Shown piece after piece: positions 1 through 9,933 of a stretch of 64,000 nucleotides of DNA. This stretch comes from Euphorbia lathyris (taxonomy: Eukaryota; Streptophyta; Magnoliopsida; Malpighiales; Euphorbiaceae): contig NC_088913.1 of assembly GCF_963576675.1 (NCBI RefSeq), forward strand, positions 80,599,001 through 80,663,000, written 5' to 3'. A program made the position numbers and the translations under genes. The notes under the pieces were generated by a model. That model was not told where the DNA came from. It ran no database searches and worked only from the letters and a program-made list of their open reading frames with translations. How positions within the stretch are numbered: position 1 is the first letter of the stretch; the number at the start of each line of letters is the position of its first letter.

Positions 1-18
1 CATAATGAATATTTATTT

Positions 19-411
19 GGGTTAATTTCAAATAAAACATCGTGTTTTCACATTTCTTTTGTAGAGCGGTACATGTGGTTGGCTAAATTTTTATTTTGCC
101 AAGCCAATAACGATCTCAAAATAAAAAATTTCAAGAATTAAAGTTGTTTAGTATTATATTTACCATGGAACCTTTTTTTACTTTTTTTAAAATCATTATT
201 TTTGAAGTTTTTTCTCTCGTAAAAACAACATCTAAATAACCTCAAACCTAAAAAGTTGAAGAATTAAAGTTGATTAAATTATCATTTAATTCTTGAAATT
301 TTTCATTTTGAGGTCGTTATCGGCAAAATTTAGAAAAATGAATTTTTTTCCAACCACATTTACCCATTTGAAAAATATGTAAAACGACATGATTTTATTT
401 GAAATTAACCC
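19..411. mobile_element. MULE-type MITE, 393 bp, unit 1
   Basis: Long imperfect terminal inverted repeats begin GGGTTAATTTCAAATAAAA at 19 and return as TTTTATTTGAAATTAACCC ending at 411; much of the element folds back on itself. It is flanked by an exact 9-bp duplication TATTTATTT (10-18 and 412-420), the Mutator-superfamily signature. There is no ORF. Related sequence from its right half and right flank recurs at 20896-20985 and 21526-21690. Confidence 0.85.
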
Positions 412-420
412 TATTTATTT

Positions 421-499
421 TATGAGTCATATTACACCAAATGTATGAAAAAGTTGTTGTCATTCTTTTTTTTTTCATACTCAATTGGAGATCTCAAAT

Positions 500-544
<45 letters not shown>

Positions 545-782
545 GGTTCACTTTTAACGGGTATTACCCATCCATGGGTACCTAGAAAAATGTGTGTAGA
601 GATTTTTTTAATTAATGCAATTTATTATCGAATTATTTTGTTCTAATTCATTTTCTCTTTCATAATAAATTTTTTCTAGGAAATGAAAAATATGAATCTT
701 GAAAGTTAGTGTCTTTTGGAAAAAAGTAATTTGAATTAATTTTATTTCACGTGACACATTAACTAATATAAAATTAATTATG
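421..782. other. Gene-free AT-rich spacer with (TA)n, unit 1
   Basis: No coding signal. A TA microsatellite lies at about 504-541 and is one dinucleotide shorter in unit 2 (about 31065-31101) and much shorter and interrupted in unit 3. The end of the stretch is the LINE target site. Confidence 0.8.
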
Positions 783-846
783 TATAATCAAAATTTTTTT
801 TTTTTTGGTAAGAAAGGAAAGGAAAAAAACAAAACCAACAAAAAAC

Positions 847-3800
847 CTACACCGGGATCAGTCTAGGAAGGCTGACTCCAATCCTATCCTCTAGGAGAGA
901 AGGCAAAAGAAAAGGAGGAACAGATAGGGTAGAAACACCTAACATTCTCCCATGCCCAGCAGCTGCTAAGCGATCCGCCACACGGTTTTGCTCCCTAAAA
1001 ATATGGGAGAAATTAAGATACTCAAAGGCAGGACGAAGCCTCAAAATAGCTTTGATGAGATTCTGGCTCTTCAGACAAACAGCCTGGCTATCTGAAATCC
1101 TGTTAATAGCCTCCAGATTATCAGATTCCACCGAGAGCTTTTTAACACCCATGCGAATGGCGAGTTTAATACCTGACAAGATACCCCAGAGCTCCGCAGA
1201 AAAGGACGAGCCCGTCCCCAAGTTATGGGTAAACCCCGCCATCCAATTGCCACCAGCATCCCGAAGAACTCCTCCAGCAGCAATTCTGCCATTGCTAAGG
1301 CAGGAGCCATCAGTATTCAACTTAGCAAACCCTTCTCTAGGCTTACTCCAGCCAACTAGCAGGATCTCTTTATCCGGGGAGGGGCGAACAAGGGAATCTC
1401 TTTCAAAGCTTTTAGTAATAACAAAGAGCTTCTTCGGGAAGAAAAACAGTAAATCAGGAATAAGGACAGCCTTACCCGCAAATAATTCTTCATTCCTCCA
1501 CTTCCAAATTTGGTGACAAGTAATAGCAAAGAGGATGGCACCGTGCTCCATGTTGGCCAGCAAGTTCCCCTTGGCTCCTTGAGAGAACCAGTCCCCTTCA
1601 GAAAAGGCCATGAAGGAAGGGCGGATGTGATGAGGGAGGATCCCTTCCCAGATCTTCTTACTATTTGGGCAATCCCTCAAGGCATGGCACAAGGTTTCCA
1701 CATTGCCTCTGCATCTACTACAGGCACTAGACTCAGTCAAGTGCCTTCTGTGCCTATCCGCATTCGTAAGGAGCCTGTCTTTGATACCCAGCCAAAGGAA
1801 GCTCCTGATACGGTAAGGGATCTTGAGGGACCATATGGACTTCTAAATCTCCAAGGGAGGATCAGCCCTATTAGGGGTAAAAGCTTCATAGGCCGATTTA
1901 CAAGAATAAGTACCATTATTCGTCAAGGCCCAACAATGTATATCCTTATCCTCCTCTTGATTGCTAATCTTCACTCCTCTAATGTTAAGAAGGGTGTCCA
2001 GACTAAAGAAAGAGTCGAACTTTGACCAGATCTAGTCTCCCTCCGAGTCCACCACATCAGCAATTTTCCAGGAAAGGAGATCAGCCGACGGAGGGGCATT
2101 ACACACATCAATCAGCAGTTTATCACCAATCCAGGTGTCATACCAGAAGCTAATAGATCTACCATTATCCACCTCCAGGCCAATCCCCGTACAGAATTCA
2201 GCAAACACGGCACTAAGCCCTTTCCAGAGAAAGGAACAGCTAACAACCCTCTCCTTCGGGCCACCAAAGATTCTATCTTTCCGATACTTCCCGCACAAGA
2301 GACGGACCCAAAGAGAGGAGGGGCATTGTCACATTCTCCAAAGAAGTTTCATTAACAGGACTTTATTATTGTCCTTTGCCTGCCTAATACCAAGACCCCC
2401 CCTGTTTTTAGGCTGGCAAGCTTCCTTCCACGGGACCAGGTGAACCTTTCTCCCATCTCCAGACTCACCCCACAGGAAACGCCGATTTATCTTATCCAGG
2501 TCACTAAGGACAGGCTCAGGAAGCTTACAGGCCTGCATGATGTGGTTCGGAGCAGCGCAGTTAACTGACTGGATCAAGGTAAGGCGACCTGCAAGGGAAA
2601 GAGAATTAGCTTTCCAGCTAGCACACAAACCATTAGTTTTGTCCAAAATATCCTTGAAAGAGGCTTTGGAAACCCTGTCACTATGAAGAGGAACCCCAAG
2701 ATACTTCCCCAAGGAGTTCGTCAGAGGTATGCCAGAGAGCTCACTCAGTCTTCTGCACAAGCTATTGTCCATATTTTTGGAACAAAGCATACGGGACTTT
2801 TGGATGTTAACCTTCTGGCCAGAAGCCTCGCAAAAACAATCAAGGATATCCATAACTGTTTTAATTTGCTCCTCATTACCCTCAACGAAAAGCATGACGT
2901 CATCAGCAAAGAGTAAATGGGTAATAGGGGGGCAATGTCTGTTGATAGAAACAGGGTGGAGAGTCCCTTTGCACACCGCCTCTTGGATCAGGTGAGACAG
3001 TCTTTCCATGGCAATAACAAAGAGGAAGGGACTCATAGGATCTCCTTGACGAATTCCTCTGGAGGGAGAAAACTCATCCGACATGTCCCCATTGATCATG
3101 ACCTGGAAAACGGGAGAGGAGATACACTTCTCAATCAAAATCCTCCAGTTCTCCGGGATGCCAGCTTTGGCTAAACTATCCAGAAGAAAGCTCCAGTTCA
3201 ATCTATCATAGGCTTTCTCCAGATCCAGTTTGAGGGCCACAATCCCTTTCTTACCTTTCTTAATCTTCATAGAATGGACAACCTCCTGGGCAATAACAAC
3301 GTTATCCATCAATTGTCTACCAGGAACAAAGCTCCCTTGGTTCTGGCTAATTATATCCGAAAGGATCTTTCGGATTCTATTAGCCACAATCTTAGTAATA
3401 GCTTTATACAAAACATTACAAAGACTGATGGGTCTCATCTGGAGGAAGGAGGAAGGCTTAACAACCTTAGGAATCAAGACAATGAGGGTTTTATTAACCG
3501 ACCTGATATCGTTAGAGCCACCAAAAACACCTAACACAAAACTGTATATGCCCTCCTTAACAGTATCCCAGTGTTTATGATAGAAACTAGCGGGGATACC
3601 ATCAATCCCAGGAGCCTTAGTGGACCCTATGCTAGAGAAGGCCAGATCAATCTCTTTAAGGTCAATAGGATGGAAAGCATCTTTAATAGCGTCCTCCCCC
3701 AAACGAGGAAAGGAAATACCAGAGTGGGCACTCTCCAAGTCCACAGCTTCCTCTCTAAACAGGTCCTTGTAGAAATCAAGGGCTGAGCGACGAATGTCTT

Positions 3801-4944
3801 CCTCCTCAAAAATCCACTCGTCACTAGCGTCCTTGATAGCATCAATCCTATTCCTCTGTCTCCTAATGATCGTAGAGAGATGAAAAAACCTGGTATTCCG
3901 ATCCCCGTCTTGAATCCAGGCCTTCCTAGACTTCTGGAACCAAAGAAGCTCTTCCTGTCTAAGCACAGCTTCCAACTCGTTCTGGAGAGCTCTAAGGTGA
4001 CCATTTAAGCTATGGTCGAAACGAGCCTCCAAGCAACGCTGAACGCCTTCCATCCTCCTCAAGAGTTTATTCTTCCTCCTGATAATATGGCCAAAGATGT
4101 CTTTATTCCAAACAACCACCTTCCTTCTGAATTCCTCAGCAGCGAGGAGAACATCAGAGTGGGGATGCCAATTGGTTTTCACGAAATTCCTAAAGTCGGG
4201 ATGAGAATCCCAAGCCACAAGATATCTAAAGGGTCTGTTACCTTTCAGTCGGTTACCTTTGACCAAATTAATGAGGATAGGGCAATGGTCAGAGTGACGG
4301 AAGGGGAGATTCAGCACCTTGACCTCAGGAAACCTACAGATAGCCGCAACATTAGCATACACCTTATCCAACCTCACAAACAAGCTATTTATTTTCCAGG
4401 TAAATTTGTGGCCAGCAGCACCCAGGTCTGAAAGCCCACACAGATCCATACTACGCTTGTGGTTAAGGCACCGGTTCACATAATGATTACCCCCTCCCCT
4501 CTGATCACTTAAAAGGGCTATATCATTAAAATCCCCGGCCACCAACCAAGCCTCCACCATGTTAGAGCTAATAGAATGAAGGATCTCCCACAACCTTGTA
4601 CGATTAGAAAGAACAGGATCGACATAAACAAAGGTAACAAAGAAATGTTTATTACCAGGGTAGCACACATTACTATGAATGAACTGACAGTCCATACTAA
4701 CAATATCAATATTAACAAGACCTGGCTTCCAAAAGAGCCAAATCCCCCCAGCCCGGCCAGTAGCCTCCGATCTGACACAATTCCAATTCTTAAACTTTCT
4801 AACCACCTCGTCTGCTTTAGCTCCACTGACCTTGGTCTCTAGAAGAACAAAACAGGAGGGGTTAAACTGTTTAATAAGATCATTAACATGAATGCGAGTT
4901 GCCTTGCTCGCCGCACCTCTAACATTCCAAACAAAGAAATCCAT
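847..4944 (-). pseudogene. LINE ORF2: endonuclease / reverse transcriptase / RNase H, three in-frame stops
   Basis: One reading frame of 1365 codons. It encodes, in order, an AP-like endonuclease (WNVRG near residue 6, LLETK with Glu36, GDFND, SDHCP), a reverse transcriptase (KLDLEKAYD with Asp574, RQGDPMSP, FADD at 679-682), a Cys/His zinc-binding region, and an RNase H. The four RNase H acidic residues are at about 1212, 1251, 1275 and 1324. In-frame stops are TGA at 2329-2331 (just after the RT, where related LINEs commonly have Trp), TAG at 2032-2034 and TAG at 1843-1845. No frameshift separates them, so the element is young but inactive as read. Confidence 0.93.
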
Positions 4945-4977
4945 CAGAAAGGAAGACTACTAACACAAGCCCAAACC

Positions 4978-5205
4978 CTAGATCAGGTATTTATTCGGGG
5001 CTCCTGAGAGCCTAGAGGAAGTCCCAGAAGGTCCCCTTTTAGCCCAAGAGTCTAACCAATTAAGGTTCTTCTTAGGTTTCACTTTAAGTGTCTTCATGTT
5101 CATCTTACTCACTCCTATAGCTTTTCCAATAGGAGCATCCACAGGAGGATTCAGAGAAACAGCCTTACTACTCGACCCTTCCCCTGTAGAAAGGTGAGAC
5201 AACCT
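4978..5205 (-). pseudogene. LINE ORF1 C-terminal remnant, unit 1
   Basis: About 75 codons of basic, Ser/Pro-rich sequence end 33 bp upstream of ORF2 on the same strand, the position of the ORF1 (gag-like nucleic-acid binding) C-terminus in plant L1 elements. The zinc-knuckle part is missing because the element is 5'-truncated at 5210. There is no native start codon. It differs from unit 2 by one substitution at 5090 (Thr to Lys). Confidence 0.75.
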
Positions 5206-5219
5206 CTAAATATAATCAA

Positions 5220-5861
5220 TTAGTTATTAATATCTTTAATTTAATTATTTATGTGAAATTATAGAACAAAAAATATAATTTTAGACCTTAAAATATAAAC
5301 ACTAAATTCTAAATTATAAGAACTAAACTCTAAATATGCGACGTGTCATCAAATTTTCAATATATGATGTGTCATCAAACCATTGGTTTGATGTACCACG
5401 TCATCTATACATCAAACATACTAAAATTTCTCATTTAGTGATAATGGAAAATACTGCTAGAGAAAAAGGAAAAAAATTTCTTGTGTTTCATCATTACATC
5501 CATCTATCCGGCTAGTACTTTGATGGCATGTAACACATAAACCAATAAAAAAATTAACATCAGCAACTAATTGATTAAATACTTTTTTAGGAAATTATTT
5601 ACATAAAATTCTAGACCACAAAATAAAAATTCTAAACCTTGGATTTCAAAATCTATCTGCAATCGGTGTTATCAGCTCAGTCAGTTATCCCAAACTAAAG
5701 AGACCGAGCCACGTAAAGAGTATCTGGCTGGTGCTTGTACCTCTTCCTATTCCAGAGTCACTCCTAAAATATAAACCCAAAATTATAAAATATGTCATTT
5801 GTCATCAAATCAATGGCTCGACATACCATAACATACATGCGTCATATAATAAAATTTGTGA
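5220..5861. other. Gene-free stretch right of the LINE, unit 1
   Basis: AT-rich with repeated 'tgtcatcaaa' motifs and a less AT-rich block at about 5650-5760. No ORF, RNA gene or terminal repeat was recognised. The stretch is also present in units 2 (35780-36421) and 3. Confidence 0.6.
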
Positions 5862-5870
5862 TTTTAATGA

Positions 5871-6874
5871 GGCTTAATAGGCATCCAGCCCCTTAAACTT
5901 GTAACTTTTTTTCACCTGGCCCCCTCAACTTAGGGGACAACCTCTCAACCCCCTTAACTCTCCAAAAACATCACATACAACCCCTTAAACTTGTAACTTT
6001 TTTTCACCTGACCCCCTCAACTTAGGAGACAACCTCTCAACCCCCTTAACTCTCCAAAAATATCACATACAACCCCTTACACCCCTATATCCGATCAAAA
6101 TATTGACCCATGTAGAAAACGCGCTTGACTGTTGACCACACCAATGCCACATGTCATTTTTTTCTTAAAATTTTCCATGTAAATCCAGTAACTTACCCCA
6201 TAATTTGGACATCCGTAGAGTCTTCTTCCTTGATTTGTAGGTTTCCACGAAACCTTAAGTACAACATATTCACCACAAAAACATGATTCATGAGTATCCA
6301 CCATGAAATCGGTTTCAAGACAACATAAACCCTAACCTAATTGACAAAAAAAAGGAATTATCTCAGAAGAAGAAAGAGGCAAACCAGAAGAAGAAGAAGG
6401 AGAAGAATAAAAAGAATGTAGAGGAGGAATAAAGGAGATGAAGGAGATGATACTTACTATTGAACTTGAATCGGAGACCGATTGAAGACAGAAAAGAGGT
6501 GAATTAAAGGAATCGAAAAAGATGAAGGAAGGATTTCTGAGGAGAAGAACGTTAGGGATTTAAGAAGAAAGGAGATTTTTTTACCGTTTAAGTTTCTAAA
6601 GCCAACCTTCACGCGCTTTCTAATGTGTGCAATCCAACTTATTCCATGTTAGAGCCACGTAGGCGTTAAGGGGCTATATGTGATGTTTTTAGAGAGTTAA
6701 AGGGGTTGAGAGGTTGTCCCCTAAGTTGAGGGGGTCAGGTGAAAAAAGTTACAAGTTTAAGAGGTTGTATGTGATGTTTTTGGAGAGTTAAGGGGGTTGA
6801 GAGGTTGTCCCCTAAGTTGAGGGGGCTAGGTGAAAAAAAGTTACAAGTTTAGGGGGCTGGATACCTATTAAGCC
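5871..6874. mobile_element. Non-autonomous MULE, 1004 bp, carrying a GRF zinc finger, unit 1
   Basis: Terminal inverted repeats of roughly 200 bp start GGCTTAATAGG at 5871 and end CCTATTAAGCC at 6874. Each arm holds two tandem copies of a ~100-bp module (ccccctcaactta...). The exact 9-bp target duplication TTTTAATGA lies at 5862-5870 and 6875-6883. The interior has a GRF-type zinc-finger ORF on the minus strand and a purine-rich GAA tract (6360-6440). No transposase was seen. Confidence 0.92.
6095..6304 (-). CDS. Small GRF-type zinc-finger ORF inside the MULE, unit 1
   Basis: 69 codons from an ATG at 6304. The sequence shows CFCGE (Cys8, Cys10), a spacer, then NQGRRLYGCPNY (Cys32). This matches the zf-GRF core (CxCG...N.GR.FY.CP) seen in plant nucleic-acid-associated proteins and often carried by plant transposons. 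The usual fourth ligand in a C-x-F-F context is replaced by SYWIYM, so zinc binding may be impaired. It may be only the first exon of a captured gene. Confidence 0.55.
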   Translation of the reverse strand: MVDTHESCFCGEYVVLKVSWKPTNQGRRLYGCPNYGVSYWIYMENFKKKMTCGIGVVNSQARFLHGSIF

Positions 6875-6883
6875 TTTTAATGA

Positions 6884-7224
6884 TGATGAAAATATTACTG
6901 AAAAAATTCCTGTTTTAAGATGTCATCTATGCGTCGGGCTAATAATTTGATGACAGATAGGACGTCAACCAATTAAAAAATTAACATGTGCAATTAATGA
7001 GTTAAATATTAATATTATCCGAATAATACGAGGATCCATGTTTCCTCATCCTAAACCAACTATGATGTTTGAAGTAAGGAAGACCGTTAGATTAAACTAC
7101 ACAAGGTTCATGAATAAACATCTCTAAAGACACATTGATCAATGAGACATTCTATGAATCATCTTCAGATCAGAATCCTTCACTCACGCCTAAAATTAAG
7201 GAGTCCCAAGGAAACACAATTATC
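6884..7224. other. Gene-free stretch, unit 1
   Basis: No coding or structural feature recognised. Its left part (tgtcatctatgcg, gacagatagg) resembles the sequence left of the MULE, so the MULE sits inside an older repeat. Confidence 0.5.
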
Positions 7225-8269
7225 AAAGGTAACGTAACATAACATAATGTAATGTAATATAGCGTAATGTAATATAACAAAACATAACGTAACGAAACTT
7301 AATGTAACTTAGTGTAAGATAACTTAACGTAAGTTAATGTAAATTAATTTAACGTCACCTAACAAAATATAACTTAGCATAATGTAACGTATAATGTAAT
7401 ATGACATAACGTAACGTAACGTAATGTAATATGCTTTTGCTCTTTTGTTGCTTGAATCTTTTGTTTTCTCGTTGATGATCAAGTATGAGAGAGAGCTTTT
7501 TCTTGGGCTTTTATAGTAATGCTTTGAGGCTGAAGCTTTCGAAATTTAAAAGGTCTATTGGAGATAAAAATGACTTTTATCGCTTTCATCTTCTGACTTC
7601 TAATTCATACGTTTACCATTATGGATGACCATGCCTCTATCTCTTTGAGCCACGCACACTCCTGACTTATACTTGGAGGAGACTAGTGGTTTAAGCATTC
7701 ATGGCAAACAGTAAAAGTTGTTAGCGAGGACAAGGCTTTTGTCACCTGTAACATAACGTAACGTAACGTAACGTAACTGTAACATAACGTAACGTAACGT
7801 AACGTAACGTAACGTAACGTAACGTAACGTAACGTAACGTAACGTAACGTAACGTAACGTAACGTAACGTAACGTAATGTAACGTAACGTAACGTAACGT
7901 AACGTAATATGCTTTTGCTCTTTTGTTGCTTGAATCTCTTGTTTTCTCATCGATGATCAAGTATGAGAGTGAGCTTTTTCTTGGGCTTTTATAGTAATGC
8001 TTGGAGGCTGAAGCTTTCGAAATTTAAAAGGTCTATTGGAGATAAAAACGACTTCTATCGCTTTCATCTTCTGACTTCTGCTTTAAAAGTTTACCATTAT
8101 GGATGCCCATGCCTCTATCTCTTTGAGCCATGCACACTCCTGACTTATGCTTGGAGGAGACTGGTGGTTTAAGCATTTATGGCAAACAATAAAAGTTGTT
8201 GGCGAGGACAAGTCTTTTGTCACCTGTAACGTAACGTAACGTAACGTAACGTAACCATTAAGGCTTTTG
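7225..8269. repeat. TAACG pentanucleotide arrays interleaved with a 478-bp tandem repeat, unit 1
   Basis: A degenerate TAACG-like tract (7225-7430) is followed by a 320-bp segment (7431-7750), a nearly pure (TAACG)n array (about 7748-7906), a second copy of the segment (7909-8228, period 478, a few percent diverged) and a short (TAACG)n (8224-8256). The segment ends ...GTCACCTGT just before each array, and the same CACCTGT recurs at the start of the LINE remnant at 8270. The long array has one pentamer fewer in unit 2. Confidence 0.9.
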
Positions 8270-8324
8270 TCACCTGTGTATCTCAAAAGATGAAGGAGGT
8301 TTGGGTGTTAGAGGATTTCACTTC

Positions 8325-8876
8325 TGATATCTTGCAGATTTTCCTTCACCGGATTACGTCCCTGTGAGGCGCCATTGGGATCGGCCGGGGACACTCTGAT
8401 GCCAAAGTCAGTAATATTCTTAAGAATAAAACAGTAATCACAAAGTAGAGTTTAGAATAGTGTGTATCTAGAATACCTCATAGTGGGGGTATTTATATAG
8501 GATTTTGTAACAATCGTAGTAATCCCTCATTTAATGCTCTTGAATGTAGTTTAATGCTACATTCTTTATGTCTGACCATTAATGCCTTTAAGGAACCATT
8601 AATACTATTAATGGTGGAGGTTTCTTCGATAACGGTTTGATGACTCTCTGTATTGATCTACCTTGGACGACGTATCCATACATGTCTAGCGGATGTTGGT
8701 CTTCTTTATGAGGCGAATCCACATGGCAGGGTCTTTATGGTATACAGCCTGCGGTATACGCCATGGCCTTGACCTAGCGGATCTTCTCTGTTTGGCGGAG
8801 AAGTTCTTCACTAATTGCTCCTTCCCTCTATGGGTATGTGTGGTTATGCCCCAAGGGTAATTTTTGGATGTTATCA
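8325..8876. mobile_element. Solo LTR, 552 bp, unit 1
   Basis: Inserted in the LINE remnant with a 5-bp target duplication ACTTC (8320-8324 and 8877-8881). The ends are 5'-TGATATC and GTTATCA-3' (TG...CA). It contains a TATA-like TATTTATATAGG near 8490, as expected for an LTR promoter. No internal retrotransposon domain is present, so this is a solo LTR left by LTR-LTR recombination (inference). The superfamily is not assigned. Confidence 0.85.
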
Positions 8877-9933
8877 ACTTCCTTTAATTTAACAATGCTG
8901 GGAAAAACAAGGATTTCGATTATAGTCATCCCCTGATTCTTTTGTCAGTAAAGTATTTAAAGTAAAATATTATCTAGATGGGGATTTAGATTGGGCTATT
9001 CGCCCAACTATGTTTGGTGGAACATTTGGGGTTCACTTATTGCTTCAAAAGGGTGGTAGGTGGAAGATTGGGGATGGTCAATCCATTAATGTCTGGAAGG
9101 ATCCGTGGCTTCAGGACTCACATTTTCAGATAATTACTACTCTAATGGTGGCCGAGTTGGAGAATCTTCGGGTATGTGATATATTTATCCAGAATTCTAT
9201 TGATTGGGACTTTGATATCCTGCAGTAAATCTTCTCTCAGCAAGACATTAAGGATATAAGTCGTTCAACACCACGGTTAGAAGGGAGACATGATCAGTTT
9301 ATTTGGTATGGGTCTAACAATGGATGTTATTCTTTGAGAAGCACATATAGGTTGGCAATTGAGGGTATTTCTGATAATAAGAATCTTCAGGTCGAGGGTC
9401 TCTGGCAGTCTATTTAGGAGCCGACGGTTCCCTCAAAGTGCGGTATTTCTATTGGAGGCTCGTTAGAGATTGTGTCCCGACACGTTATCGATTACGATGC
9501 TGGGGGAGTGGAGTTGGATTAGATGTTGAGGGTGTGTGGAGAGATATCAGAAAGTATGGAGAGAGGTGGGCTTGATTGATGTTACTAACCAAGCAGGGAC
9601 TGATGCATATAATTTCACAGCTTTTGACTTTCATATTTGTAGGACTGGCGGTACTATTCGGGTTGAACAATTTATAATGCTACTTTGGAGTTGGTGGAGA
9701 TCACGTAATGATCGACATTGGCTCTAGAAGACTAATTCTACAGCGGAGGTAATAGCGGGCAGCAGGAGATGTCTGGCAGACTGGAAGCAAGTTTGCGAGA
9801 GACGAAAACCCCCTAGACCGGCTACTGATGCGACTAGATGCGAGAAGTTATGGCATCGACCATCGTAAGGCTCGTTTTCTTATTGTATTGATGTTAGTCT
9901 ATTCACTGTACTAGGGAAAATGGGATGTAGAGC

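Larger units (their letters stand above)
792..5210 (-). mobile_element. 5'-truncated plant L1-type LINE, unit 1
   Basis: Non-LTR retrotransposon on the minus strand, 4419 bp. Its 3' end is marked by a poly(A) tract, seen as T13 at 794-806. The target-site duplication is TATAATCAA (783-791 and 5211-5219). The duplication is confirmed by the uninterrupted site in unit 3 at 62709-62717. The 5' end is truncated: only the last ~75 codons of ORF1 remain, followed by an almost complete ORF2. ORF1 stop and ORF2 start are 33 bp apart. Dead or dying, because ORF2 carries three stops. Confidence 0.95.

Noticed and set aside
1052..2443. Plus-strand ORFs of 154, 171 and 102 codons over the LINE
   Set aside because: They are antisense shadows of ORF2, which has recognisable catalytic motifs on the minus strand.
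2683..4431. Plus-strand ORFs of 77-139 codons
   Set aside because: Antisense or off-frame shadows of the LINE endonuclease and RT.
7748..7906. CRISPR-like or telomere-like array
   Set aside because: The period is 5 bp with no spacers, the host is a plant, and the motif is not TTTAGGG.
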